From JAAYYY01 sp964602995 (GTDB lineage: Bacteria; Chloroflexota; Anaerolineae; Promineifilales; Promineifilaceae): a DNA stretch of 35,372 nucleotides. Each line of letters starts with the position of its first letter. The stretch's first letter is position 1. The translations under genes were made by a program, and so were the position numbers. The notes under the pieces were generated by a model. It was not told where the DNA came from and made no database searches. It saw only the letters and a program-made list of their open reading frames with translations. The stretch lies in assembly GCA_964602995.1 (NCBI GenBank), contig CAZRTM010000035.1:1-35372 (forward strand), given 5' to 3'. Shown in pieces: positions 8,310 through 15,750 of this stretch.

Positions 8310-8467
8310 TAAGCCACTGGTCATTTCTGGCAACCGTTACGCCTATTTCACAACCTGTGGTGGCCACTGGCAGCTAATTTGTCTTTTACTATCTTGTCAT
8401 TTATCATCAGCGCCAATCTTTGTCCATTGGGGGCGTTATACCCACCCCACTAATGCAGTTATTTTAA

Positions 8468-9016
8468 ATGGATTCTCGCCGTCGATCATATGGTATCCTG
8501 ATAGGGATTATTCTGTTAACTATCCCCTGTTATTGCGCGGGGATTGTCGCCTACACTCTGGCCCCAGAATCGACCCTGCCGCCGCCGGTAGTCACTACGC
8601 CTGCGGCCTCGGCAACTCTGCCGCCCGGCGTCACGGTTGGCAGCACAACGGTGCCGCCTTCCAGTACGCCGCCGGGCGCCCCGACGCCCACAAATACTTT
8701 GGCGCCAACGCCGGAACAGTTCGCGTCGCCGACGACAGCGCCGACGGATACGCCCGAACCGACGAGCACAGATGAACCGGAGCCGACGGAAACGCCGACG
8801 TTGGAACCGACCCCAACAGAGACGCCAACGTTAGAACCGACCCTGACAGAAACGCCGACGCCCACTGTGGAGCCGCCGACGGAGACGCCGACGCCTACTG
8901 AAGAACCTGAACCGACCCTGGAGCCGACGCCGACTGAGGCAAGCGAAGAGCCGACGGAAACGCCAACTGTCGAGGTTGGCCCGCTGCCGACCATCCCTGC
9001 TACGCCGGACTCGTAA
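8468..9016 (+). CDS. membrane-anchored Thr/Pro/Glu-rich repeat protein
   Basis: A 182-residue protein of unknown function. A short basic N-terminus (MDSRRR) precedes one hydrophobic segment (about residues 9-30, containing CYCAG), which would act as a signal anchor; a lipobox is not convincing. Everything after about residue 33 is disordered-looking Thr, Pro and Glu, with repeats such as TETPTLEPT and TPTEEPEPT. Such regions usually serve as extended, often glycosylated, stalks outside the membrane, but no globular domain follows here. Its TAA stop is part of the TAAGGAG ribosome site of the following M42 peptidase (8-nt gap), so the genes are probably an operon. The VGVGVSVG-type frame on the other strand is a mirror of this low-complexity sequence. 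Confidence 0.7.
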   Translation: MDSRRRSYGILIGIILLTIPCYCAGIVAYTLAPESTLPPPVVTTPAASATLPPGVTVGSTTVPPSSTPPGAPTPTNTLAPTPEQFASPTTAPTDTPEPTSTDEPEPTETPTLEPTPTETPTLEPTLTETPTPTVEPPTETPTPTEEPEPTLEPTPTEASEEPTETPTVEVGPLPTIPATPDS

Positions 9017-9024
9017 GGAGAAGT

Positions 9025-10119
9025 ATGAATACATTTGAAGTATTGAAGCAGCTAACTGAGACGCCTGGCCCATCTGGCATGGAAACCGGCATTGCCACTG
9101 TTGTGCGTTCCATCTGGGAGCCGCTGGCCGACGAAATTCAGAGTGACCGCCTGGGAAATTTATTAGCCATTAAACGCGGGCGTGGCTCTGAGAACGGAGA
9201 ACAGCCGTTGCGCCTCCTCGTGGCAGCGCACATGGATGAGATCGGGTTGATGGTTAACCAGATCGAACATTATCCGGATGAGGATGGGTGGGGCTTTCTG
9301 CGGCTGACCAATGTGGGAGGGGTGGATGTGCGCCACCTGTATGGACAGCAGGTCACCGTACATGGCAAGCGCGATCTGCCGGGTATTATTGGCGCCCTGC
9401 CGCCGCACATGTTGCCCGAGTTTAACCACAACAACAGCTACCGTTTTGACGAGCTGGTGGTCGATGTGGGGCTGCCCGCCGCTGAGCTGCGCGAGCTGGT
9501 CCACGTGGGCGACTTTATCAGCTTTGAACAGCCAATGCGCAAATTGATGAACAACCGGGCCACGGGAAAGGCCATTGACAACCGCGCCTCGGTCGTCGCC
9601 GTTGCGGTGGCGCTGGAATATTTACAGGGGCGGTTTCATGAGTGGGACGTTATCGCTACGGCCACGGTGCAGGAAGAAACGCGCCTGCTGGGCGCCTTCA
9701 CGTCAGCCTTTGACCAGCACCCCGATGCGGCTGTGGCGCTTGATGTGACCTTCGCCAAAGGCCCTGGCACCAAGGATGGGGAACTATTCGAGCTGGACGG
9801 CGGCCCCACGCTGGGGCTTGGCCCTAACGTACATCCGGTTGTTCTGCAGAAGCTGCAGAACGCGGCTGATGCGCTGGAGATGACGGTGCATGTGGAGCCG
9901 CACACCAGCGGCAGCGGCACCGACGCTTATGGGCTTCAGGTTGCCCGTTCTGGCATCCCCACCGGGCTTATCTCCATTCCCTTGCGCTATATGCACACGA
10001 TGGTTGAAACGGTGGCGCTGGCGGATATTGAGCGCGCTGGTCGTCTCCTGGGTGAATTCATTGCCCGTCTCGATGCTTCTTTCCCGGAAGAGGTGCACAA
10101 GGTGATGATGGGTGAATGA
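9025..10119 (+). CDS. M42 family metallo-aminopeptidase (first of three)
   Basis: A 364-residue cytoplasmic zinc aminopeptidase of the glutamyl aminopeptidase/TET family, which trims N-terminal residues from peptides and usually forms large tetrahedral assemblies. The expected ligands are present in order: AAHMDEIG (His plus the catalytic-loop Asp), KAIDNRAS (bridging Asp), VQEETR (general-base Glu followed by a Glu ligand), ALDVTF (Asp) and RYMHTMVE (His). A strong GGAGAAG site overlaps the upstream stop codon. It is longer than its two neighbours, with an extra segment around residues 80-150. Substrate preference cannot be told from sequence. Confidence 0.93.
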   Translation: MNTFEVLKQLTETPGPSGMETGIATVVRSIWEPLADEIQSDRLGNLLAIKRGRGSENGEQPLRLLVAAHMDEIGLMVNQIEHYPDEDGWGFLRLTNVGGVDVRHLYGQQVTVHGKRDLPGIIGALPPHMLPEFNHNNSYRFDELVVDVGLPAAELRELVHVGDFISFEQPMRKLMNNRATGKAIDNRASVVAVAVALEYLQGRFHEWDVIATATVQEETRLLGAFTSAFDQHPDAAVALDVTFAKGPGTKDGELFELDGGPTLGLGPNVHPVVLQKLQNAADALEMTVHVEPHTSGSGTDAYGLQVARSGIPTGLISIPLRYMHTMVETVALADIERAGRLLGEFIARLDASFPEEVHKVMMGE

Positions 10120-10156
10120 GCGTAGAACTGAGGATTAGCGAGCAGCCGGAAACGAT

Positions 10157-11194
10157 ATGAATGAACTACTTAAACAACTGACAGAAGCAAACGGTGTCTC
10201 TGGTGATGAAAAGGAGATTCGCCTCCTGATCCGCGACCTGATTAGCGAGCATGTGGATGAATGGCATGTGGACGCTATGGGCAATTTGCTGGCGGTGAAG
10301 CGCGGCACTGGCGCCTCCGACCTGCGCGTGATGGTCGATGCGCACATGGACGAAGTGGGCCTGCTCATCATCGACATCGACAGCGATGGCACGTTGCGCT
10401 TTAAGCCAGTGGGCGGTATCAACGACCGCACGTTGTTGGGCAAAACGGTGCAGGTGGGAGAGAAAAAGCTGAATGGCGTGATCGGCGCACGGCCCATTCA
10501 TTTGTTGAGCGCCGGCCAGCGCAACAGCGTCGTGAAGAGCGACAGCATGCGCATCGACATCGGCGCTAAGAAGAAGGCGAACGCTTCCAGCAAAGTCAAG
10601 ATTGGCGACCGCGCCACCTTTCTGACGGAGTATCGCGAGATGGGAGCAATGGCCACCGGCAAGGCATTTGATAACCGCACCGGTTGCGCTGCCCTGATTA
10701 CGCTGCTGCGCGGCGAACCATACCCCTTCGACCTGTATGCCGCCTTTACGGTGCAGGAAGAGGTAGGATTGCGCGGTGCGCAGGTGGCAGCTTACGCGAC
10801 AAAACCGGACGTGGCCCTGGTGCTGGAGAGTACGCCAGCCTATGACCTGCCCAACGAGCGGGACATAAGCCCTAATGTACGCCTGGGGGCGGGACCGTCG
10901 ATTTACGTGATGGACGCGGGTACGATTCAAGATCCACGCCTGGTGCGCCACATTATGCGCACGGCGGACGGGGAGGGTATCCCCTTCCAGGTCCGGCAGC
11001 CCGGTGGCGGCGGCACCAATACGGCGTCTATTCAGCGTGTACACGGAGGCGTCGCGGCCGCCACAATTGCCACTCCCGCCCGCTATATCCACGCACCGGC
11101 GGCGATGATCAACCTTGAAGATTATGACAACGTGGTCAAACTGGCCGATGCCGTTCTGCGCAGGTTAGACGGCGATCTATTGCAGCGAAACTAG
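10157..11194 (+). CDS. M42 family metallo-aminopeptidase (second of three)
   Basis: A 345-residue paralogue of the preceding gene. Metal and catalytic positions are DAHMDEVG, KAFDNRTG, VQEEVGLRGAQ, VLESTPA and RYIHAPA. The fourth position carries Glu where the two neighbouring copies carry Asp; the family tolerates either, and the change may alter metal affinity or specificity. It follows the first copy after 37 nt and precedes the third by 22 nt, consistent with one transcript. The ribosome site is weak (GGAAACG), so translation may be lower than for the first gene or coupled to it. Confidence 0.93.
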   Translation: MNELLKQLTEANGVSGDEKEIRLLIRDLISEHVDEWHVDAMGNLLAVKRGTGASDLRVMVDAHMDEVGLLIIDIDSDGTLRFKPVGGINDRTLLGKTVQVGEKKLNGVIGARPIHLLSAGQRNSVVKSDSMRIDIGAKKKANASSKVKIGDRATFLTEYREMGAMATGKAFDNRTGCAALITLLRGEPYPFDLYAAFTVQEEVGLRGAQVAAYATKPDVALVLESTPAYDLPNERDISPNVRLGAGPSIYVMDAGTIQDPRLVRHIMRTADGEGIPFQVRQPGGGGTNTASIQRVHGGVAAATIATPARYIHAPAAMINLEDYDNVVKLADAVLRRLDGDLLQRN

Positions 11195-11216
11195 TTGCAG
11201 GGGAAAGAGAGTACCA

Positions 11217-12212
11217 ATGAACAACGATCTGATTAAGAAGCTGGTCGAAGCTTACGGCCCCTCTGGATTTGAAGACAAGATGCGGGATCTGATCCGGCCG
11301 GAGATTGAAGCGTACGCAGATGAAGTGACCGTCGATGCTATGGGTAATCTCATTGCGCTCAAGAAGGGCAATGGCGACGGTCTGAAGGTGATGGTCGCCG
11401 CGCACATGGACGAAATCGGCGTAATGGTGACACACATTACTGAGAAGGGATTCCTGCGCTTCACCAATATCGGCGGCGTTTTTCTGCCAACCCTGATGGG
11501 CAGCCGCGTGCAGTTTGAGGATGGCACCATTGGCGTCATCCATTCAGAACGGCAGGAGGAGCGCAACAAGGTGCATTCATACGACCGGCACTATATTGAC
11601 GTGGGCGCCAGCAGCCGTGAGGATTGCCCGGTTGAGGTCGGCGCGGCGGCCGGTTTTGTCAATACATTTGTGGCCCAGGGCGACCAATTGATCGCCAAGA
11701 GCATGGACGACCGCATTGGCTGCGCCGTTGTCATTGAGACGCTGCAGCGCCTGGAAGAGACACCGCACGACATCTACTTTGTGTTCAGCGTGCAGGAGGA
11801 AGTGGGCACGCGAGGGGCGCAGGCGGCGGCCAATGGCCTGCAGCCGGACGTTGGCATCGCCGTTGATATCACGCTGTCTGGCGACACGCCGGAAGGGCCA
11901 AGGATGGCGGTGGATCTGGGCAGCGGACCTGCCATCAAGGTGAAAGACAGCGGCATGATTGCGCACAGCGGCCTGGTGCGGCTCATGCGCCAGCGGGCTG
12001 AGGAAGCGGATATTCCCTACCAGTTGGAGGTATTGGCTCATGGCTCCACTGATGCGCGCTCCATGCAGATTGCCGGGCCAGGCTCCGCTGCCGGCTGTGT
12101 TTCCGTCCCCTGCCGCTACGCTCACACTCAGAGCGAAACGGTCAACGCACAAGACGTAGAGAACAGCGTGCTGCTGCTGCTGGAACTGTTGTCGAAGCCG
12201 ATGGAGTGGTGA
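11217..12212 (+). CDS. M42 family metallo-aminopeptidase (third of three)
   Basis: A 331-residue paralogue. Motifs: AAHMDEIGVMV, KSMDDRIGC (Asp-Asp-Arg in place of Asp-Asn-Arg), VQEEVGTRGAQ, AVDITLSGDTP and RYAHTQSE. All five metal-ligand positions are retained, so it should be active. Relatives with AVDITLSGDTP are often called FrvX/YpdE-like or endoglucanase M in older annotation, which is a misnomer for these peptidases. It ends the four-gene run and faces the CDF exporter gene across a repeat-rich 91-bp spacer. Confidence 0.93.
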   Translation: MNNDLIKKLVEAYGPSGFEDKMRDLIRPEIEAYADEVTVDAMGNLIALKKGNGDGLKVMVAAHMDEIGVMVTHITEKGFLRFTNIGGVFLPTLMGSRVQFEDGTIGVIHSERQEERNKVHSYDRHYIDVGASSREDCPVEVGAAAGFVNTFVAQGDQLIAKSMDDRIGCAVVIETLQRLEETPHDIYFVFSVQEEVGTRGAQAAANGLQPDVGIAVDITLSGDTPEGPRMAVDLGSGPAIKVKDSGMIAHSGLVRLMRQRAEEADIPYQLEVLAHGSTDARSMQIAGPGSAAGCVSVPCRYAHTQSETVNAQDVENSVLLLLELLSKPMEW

Positions 12213-12225
12213 GGCGGTGGGGCGG

Positions 12226-12330
12226 TAATCGGTATTCCGTATTCCGTAATCGGTATTCCGTATTCCGTAATCGGTATTCCGTAATCAGTTACCGATTTAC
12301 CGATTACCGATTTACCGACCTACTGACTAC
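12226..12330. repeat. tandem and inverted repeats between the M42 gene and the CDF gene
   Basis: A 21-bp unit, TAATCGGTATTCCGTATTCCG, occurs at 12226-12246 and 12247-12267, followed by a 14-bp partial third copy. From about 12286 the pattern inverts to ACCGATTTACCGATTACCGA-type sequence, which can pair with the TAATCGGTA parts. The inverted part covers the final codons and TAA stop of the CDF gene (12304-12306), so the repeat forms its C-terminal tail. It may also act as a terminator for the two convergent genes. Confidence 0.85.
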
Positions 12331-13233
12331 CGCCGGCCGTCCCCCGTGGGGCCACATGCTGCAGGACTCGTCTTCGTACTCAACCTCGACGGTGACGTGG
12401 ACGAAGTCGGTTCCCTGGATTAGCTCCCTGATGTCGCATTTGATGCGGACGACTTCGTCCTTGTCGGCCCTATCATCGACCACGACGTGTGTGGTCAGGA
12501 CGTGACGTTCGCCATCCAGGGACCAGGCGTGGGTGTGGTGTGTGGATTGCACGCCGCGCACGCCGACAATACGCTCTTCTAGCTGCTTAATGTCCACGTC
12601 CTCGGGCACAGCCTGCATGAAAAGAGAAGCGGTGGAGCGCACCATGCGCAAGGCATTGTAAAGAATGTAGGCCGTAATCAGCAGCGAAAGGATGGGATCC
12701 AGAATCGGTAGATCTACGAAGAGGAGAATGATACTGACGATCAGGATCGCTACCCAGCCCAGCACATCTTCCATCAGATGCAGGGCCACAGCGCGCACGT
12801 TGTATGATTGCTTGCCGCGTAGGCGGTAGGCGGCCAGACCGTTCACAGTGATACCAATCAGGGCCAGCAGCAGCATGCCGGGGGCGTGCACAACCTCGGG
12901 ATTCAGCAGGCGGGGAATAGCCTCTATGAGGATGTAGACGGAGCCGGCGACCAGTATCAGGGTATTTATAAGCGCGCCTAAGAGGGAGAAGCGGCGGTAG
13001 CCATAGGAGAAGCGGTCGTCCCCTTCGCGCTCGGCATAACGGTTGAGCAGCCAGGAGAGGCCCAGGGAAAAGCTGTCGCCCAGGTCGTGCAGGGCGTCGG
13101 AGAGGATAGCAATACTGTTCGTCAACAGACCACCAACTACCTCAATCAGGACGAAAGCCAGATTGAGGAAGAAAGCGATGGCCAGATCACGGCTATCCTC
13201 ATGATCGTGATCATGGTGATGGTGTGCGTGCAT
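12304..13233 (-). CDS. cation diffusion facilitator, zinc-type exporter (CzcD/ZitB-like)
   Basis: A 309-residue inner-membrane proton-coupled metal exporter. It begins with a His/Asp-rich stretch (HAHHHHDHDHED), usual for zinc members. Six hydrophobic segments follow. TM2 carries SDALHDLGDS and TM5 carries ALHLMEDVLGW, which supply the Asp/His residues of the transport site. The C-terminal cytoplasmic domain (from about residue 210) contains THHTHAWSLDGE, typical of the regulatory metal-binding domain. The last residues (about VVSRSVNR) are encoded by an intergenic repeat and are unlikely to be conserved. Zinc is the best guess; cobalt, cadmium or iron cannot be excluded. Confidence 0.93.
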   Translation of the reverse strand: MHAHHHHDHDHEDSRDLAIAFFLNLAFVLIEVVGGLLTNSIAILSDALHDLGDSFSLGLSWLLNRYAEREGDDRFSYGYRRFSLLGALINTLILVAGSVYILIEAIPRLLNPEVVHAPGMLLLALIGITVNGLAAYRLRGKQSYNVRAVALHLMEDVLGWVAILIVSIILLFVDLPILDPILSLLITAYILYNALRMVRSTASLFMQAVPEDVDIKQLEERIVGVRGVQSTHHTHAWSLDGERHVLTTHVVVDDRADKDEVVRIKCDIRELIQGTDFVHVTVEVEYEDESCSMWPHGGRPAVVSRSVNR

Positions 13234-13350
13234 TAGTTGATTCGCTAATTGACTCCAACCTCGTGCGAGGAGTCACTCATTAATCTAACTCCAGCCCTAT
13301 TGTATGCCATTACCATAAGAAGGCTATTTGTCCTGCTTTGCGCCCGTTGC

Positions 13351-13764
13351 CTATGTAATGCGCCGCTTCCCGCCTCCGTCGGGCGCCGGCAGGGTGCCAC
13401 CGAACAGCCGCACCCAGATCCAGGCCAGCGTCAGGGTCGGAATGGGGCCGGTGAAGGGGATCAGTGCCTCCAGCGCCGAGACGTTGCGCAGCGCGCGCAG
13501 GTTGAGGCGGTCGAGTACGACCCAGGTGATGGGCACTGCAAACACGTCCAGTCCCAGGTCGAGGAGGTCGATAAACGCTACCAGGGTGAATGGCGCTGCC
13601 TGCAATGTCTCCGACAGAGTGGCTCCTGGCGGAATATCGAGCCGCCGTATCTTGCGCACGACGAAGATGAACAGCAGCAGGGCCAGCGTGAGACAGACGG
13701 TAATCCAGATGAAAATAGCGATGCCCAGAGTTCTCAAATCTTCGATGGTGATTGGTAAATCCAT
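13351..13764 (-). CDS. small membrane protein of unknown function
   Basis: A 137-residue protein I do not recognise. It has a hydrophobic N-terminal helix (about residues 12-36) followed by a short basic turn (RKIRRLD), and hydrophobic segments near 60-85 and 105-125, so two or three membrane passes are likely. An AAGGAG site sits 6-7 nt before the ATG, which supports expression. It lies between the DUF456 gene and the CDF exporter on the same strand (84- and 117-nt gaps) and may share a transcript with them. Confidence 0.7.
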   Translation of the reverse strand: MDLPITIEDLRTLGIAIFIWITVCLTLALLLFIFVVRKIRRLDIPPGATLSETLQAAPFTLVAFIDLLDLGLDVFAVPITWVVLDRLNLRALRNVSALEALIPFTGPIPTLTLAWIWVRLFGGTLPAPDGGGKRRIT

Positions 13765-13848
13765 AGGTTCTCCTTAGGAGCGTTCTTCTCTGGGAAGCAG
13801 AATAGGTTTCTGCGCGGCAGAATGGCTCCCTATTCGCGTTTCCCCTCG

Positions 13849-14373
13849 TTAAAGTCCAATAGCGCCCTGGTAGGCCAGCACCTGCCAGACGAAGATAATG
13901 AGAATCAAGATGCCGCCGCCGAGTTGTAGAACGGTGGCAATGCCCACGCCGGCCAACCCGCCCGCGCTGGCGCGCAATGCCTTGTCCCAATCCCCGTACT
14001 TCTGGTACTCACCGATTAAGATGCCCACGGCGTAGCCGATGATGCTGCCTATCAGGGGCGCGATGAAGGTGCCGATGATGGCCCCAATCACGCCGAAGAG
14101 CAGCGCTCGCTTTGACGAACCGGTGACCTTGGCCCCAAGCAGAGGCAGCCAGAGGTCAGAAAGACCGGTGACAAGAGCGATGAGGGTGATGAAAACCAGG
14201 GTGACAGGGTCCAGGGCGGCAAAGCCGTTAGCCCGTTCCACGACGGCATAGATGATCACGGTTAGCCAGATGAGCAGGGAACCGGGAAGCAGGGGAATCA
14301 GCACACCGGCAAGGCCGATGAGAATAAAGAGGACGGCTACCCCAAAGCTGATCGATTGTAGCAGAAGGCTCAA
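13849..14373 (-). CDS. DUF456 family membrane protein
   Basis: A 174-residue, very hydrophobic protein with four or five predicted TM segments. The Gly-rich patches GLAGVLIPLLPGSLLIW near the N-terminus and GAIIGTFIAPLIGSIIGYAVG in the middle are typical of DUF456 proteins, whose function is unknown. The start is TTG at 14373: a stop codon lies just upstream in frame and a GGAG element is 8 nt before it. It heads a possible minus-strand group with the small membrane protein and the CDF exporter. Confidence 0.82.
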   Translation of the reverse strand: MSLLLQSISFGVAVLFILIGLAGVLIPLLPGSLLIWLTVIIYAVVERANGFAALDPVTLVFITLIALVTGLSDLWLPLLGAKVTGSSKRALLFGVIGAIIGTFIAPLIGSIIGYAVGILIGEYQKYGDWDKALRASAGGLAGVGIATVLQLGGGILILIIFVWQVLAYQGAIGL

Positions 14374-14447
14374 AGTTTAGACTCCGACAAAACCGCTCTA
14401 AATAGACTCTGCTATCTTATACGTATCCTGCGTCGCGTTCGTTGTAG

Positions 14448-15665
14448 CTAGAGCGAGCGAGCGGCGTGCCAGAAGCGCGGGAAGAGGCCGGCAAGGTAAT
14501 GGTGCAGGCCGGCAAGCTGCCCGTAACCAGTGCGGCGCAACTCTGCGTCACTCATCTGGGTCAACTTTTGCCAGGTCAGCGGGCTGCCCACGAAAGGATG
14601 GAACCAGCCGGCGAAACGTGGCAGCCACGTTGTCAGCACGTGCAGACAGCGCGCCGCGGGGATTGCCTGCCGCATGGCCCTGGCGTCGAAGTGGGAAAGT
14701 CCCATGTGCATGCGTAACAGGTAACTATCGACCATCGTCTCTTCAGAAGCGGGCCACTGGGCATTATCCCGCTGCCGGCCCGGCTGTAGGGTGCGCAGCC
14801 ACTCCACCTGTTCCAGGAAGGAGATCAGGTCAAGCACGGGCGGCCCCACGGTGACGTTGGCCCAATCGAGCAGAACGCGCTGGTTAAAGAGGGAGGTATG
14901 CCAGTGGCGCAGGGCAGGATTGCCATGCAGCAAGGTGGTGGGCAGTTCGCGCAGCGGCTGCAGCAGGGGCAGAGGGTCGTCCAGCAGATCGGCCATAGCA
15001 TCCAGATGGCGTTTGTTAATGACGCCGGGCCACCCGCCGAGCTGGCGTAGCACCTGCAAACCGGTTGCGGCGTGAATCAGCGTTGGCGCCAGCCGGCCCG
15101 CGCTCTGCACGGCGTGCGAGGAGATGGGGGCCACGCCGCCGGCTTTGCTGTCCCAATAGCGCCACGCATCCAGCACTTCGTCAGAGGGTGCAGCGTGGCT
15201 GTGCCGGCCCAGAAAGTCGGAGAGCCAGCCGTATTGCGCCAGCTCTTCCTGTCGTTGCCAGAAGGCGCCGTGGAAGGATGCCAGCAGGGTAATTGCCTTT
15301 TCGGCATCGTCCGCTGTCCAGCGTGAGGCGGGCCAATGGTTGGGCACGTCGGCCAATATCAGCCAGCTCCAGTCACGCCCTTCGTAGGCCAGCAGGCAAC
15401 GAGGCAGCAGGCGACGAACCTGTGGCCCAGGCTCGCGGTAGAAGTTGACCTCGACGTTATTGGTCTTCTTGCCGATGAAGGGTACAGCGTCCGCATGTCC
15501 TTCAAAGGTTACCAGGTAGCGCTGCAGATTGTTGCCAATCAGCGGCTCCACAGTGACGCCGGCCACGGTAAGCTCCTCGAGGTCATACGCCTCGCGCAGC
15601 ACCGCAGTCCAGGCCTCTGCGCTGGCCTGCCGCAATTCATTTACGTATACCAATGATACATCCAT
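14448..15665 (-). CDS. aminoglycoside phosphotransferase-fold protein with altered catalytic loop
   Basis: A 405-residue protein of the APH/choline kinase-like fold. The hinge-like stretch WSWLILADV, the loop TTLLHGNP (around two thirds of the way in) and LLDWANVTVGPPVLDL correspond to the HGD catalytic loop and the metal-binding DW...GP motif of the family. The usual catalytic Asp of HGD is Asn here, and the following Asn ligand also appears to be missing, while the DW aspartate is kept. It may be a weak kinase, a pseudokinase or a family with a different loop. The ATG at 15665 is preferred over 15743, because the longer form would leave only 7 nt to the divergent tgt start and would cover both promoters. 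The ligand is unknown. Confidence 0.72.
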   Translation of the reverse strand: MDVSLVYVNELRQASAEAWTAVLREAYDLEELTVAGVTVEPLIGNNLQRYLVTFEGHADAVPFIGKKTNNVEVNFYREPGPQVRRLLPRCLLAYEGRDWSWLILADVPNHWPASRWTADDAEKAITLLASFHGAFWQRQEELAQYGWLSDFLGRHSHAAPSDEVLDAWRYWDSKAGGVAPISSHAVQSAGRLAPTLIHAATGLQVLRQLGGWPGVINKRHLDAMADLLDDPLPLLQPLRELPTTLLHGNPALRHWHTSLFNQRVLLDWANVTVGPPVLDLISFLEQVEWLRTLQPGRQRDNAQWPASEETMVDSYLLRMHMGLSHFDARAMRQAIPAARCLHVLTTWLPRFAGWFHPFVGSPLTWQKLTQMSDAELRRTGYGQLAGLHHYLAGLFPRFWHAARSL

Positions 15666-15676
15666 AATCGTTACAC

Positions 15677-15704
15677 ATTTTAAACCTTGAGTCTTAAAAC
15701 GCAA
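15677..15704 (-). promoter_or_regulatory. promoter of the phosphotransferase-fold gene
   Basis: On the minus strand TTGCGT (15704-15699) and TAAAAT (15682-15677) are 16 nt apart. The -10 element ends only 11 nt before the ATG at 15665, so the mRNA would be leaderless or nearly so. Confidence 0.5.
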
Positions 15705-15711
15705 CTGCCGG

Positions 15712-15740
15712 TTTTCGTAAAACGGGATTCGTTCTATAAT
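15712..15740 (+). promoter_or_regulatory. promoter of tgt
   Basis: A perfect TATAAT at 15735-15740 lies 10 nt before the tgt ATG, with a weak -35 (TTTTCG) 17 nt upstream. Transcription would start at about 15747, giving an essentially leaderless message; no ribosome site precedes the ATG. Confidence 0.5.
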
Positions 15741-15750
15741 CACCGACCTT

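Noticed and set aside
8551..8994. Minus-strand open frame rich in VGVGVSVG
   Set aside because: It is the mirror of the Thr/Pro-rich coding sequence on the plus strand; low-complexity codons keep the opposite frame open. It has no start signal.
10166..11092. 308-codon minus-strand frame
   Set aside because: Antisense to the second M42 peptidase; no family motif.
13310..13990. 226-codon minus-strand frame spanning two membrane protein genes
   Set aside because: It overlaps both the 137-residue membrane protein, which has a good ribosome site, and the DUF456 gene; its Arg/His/Ser-rich composition is typical of a shadow frame.
15665..15743. Longer N-terminus for the phosphotransferase-fold protein
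   Set aside because: It would leave 7 nt to the divergent tgt start, leaving no room for promoters; two -10 elements are visible inside this stretch.
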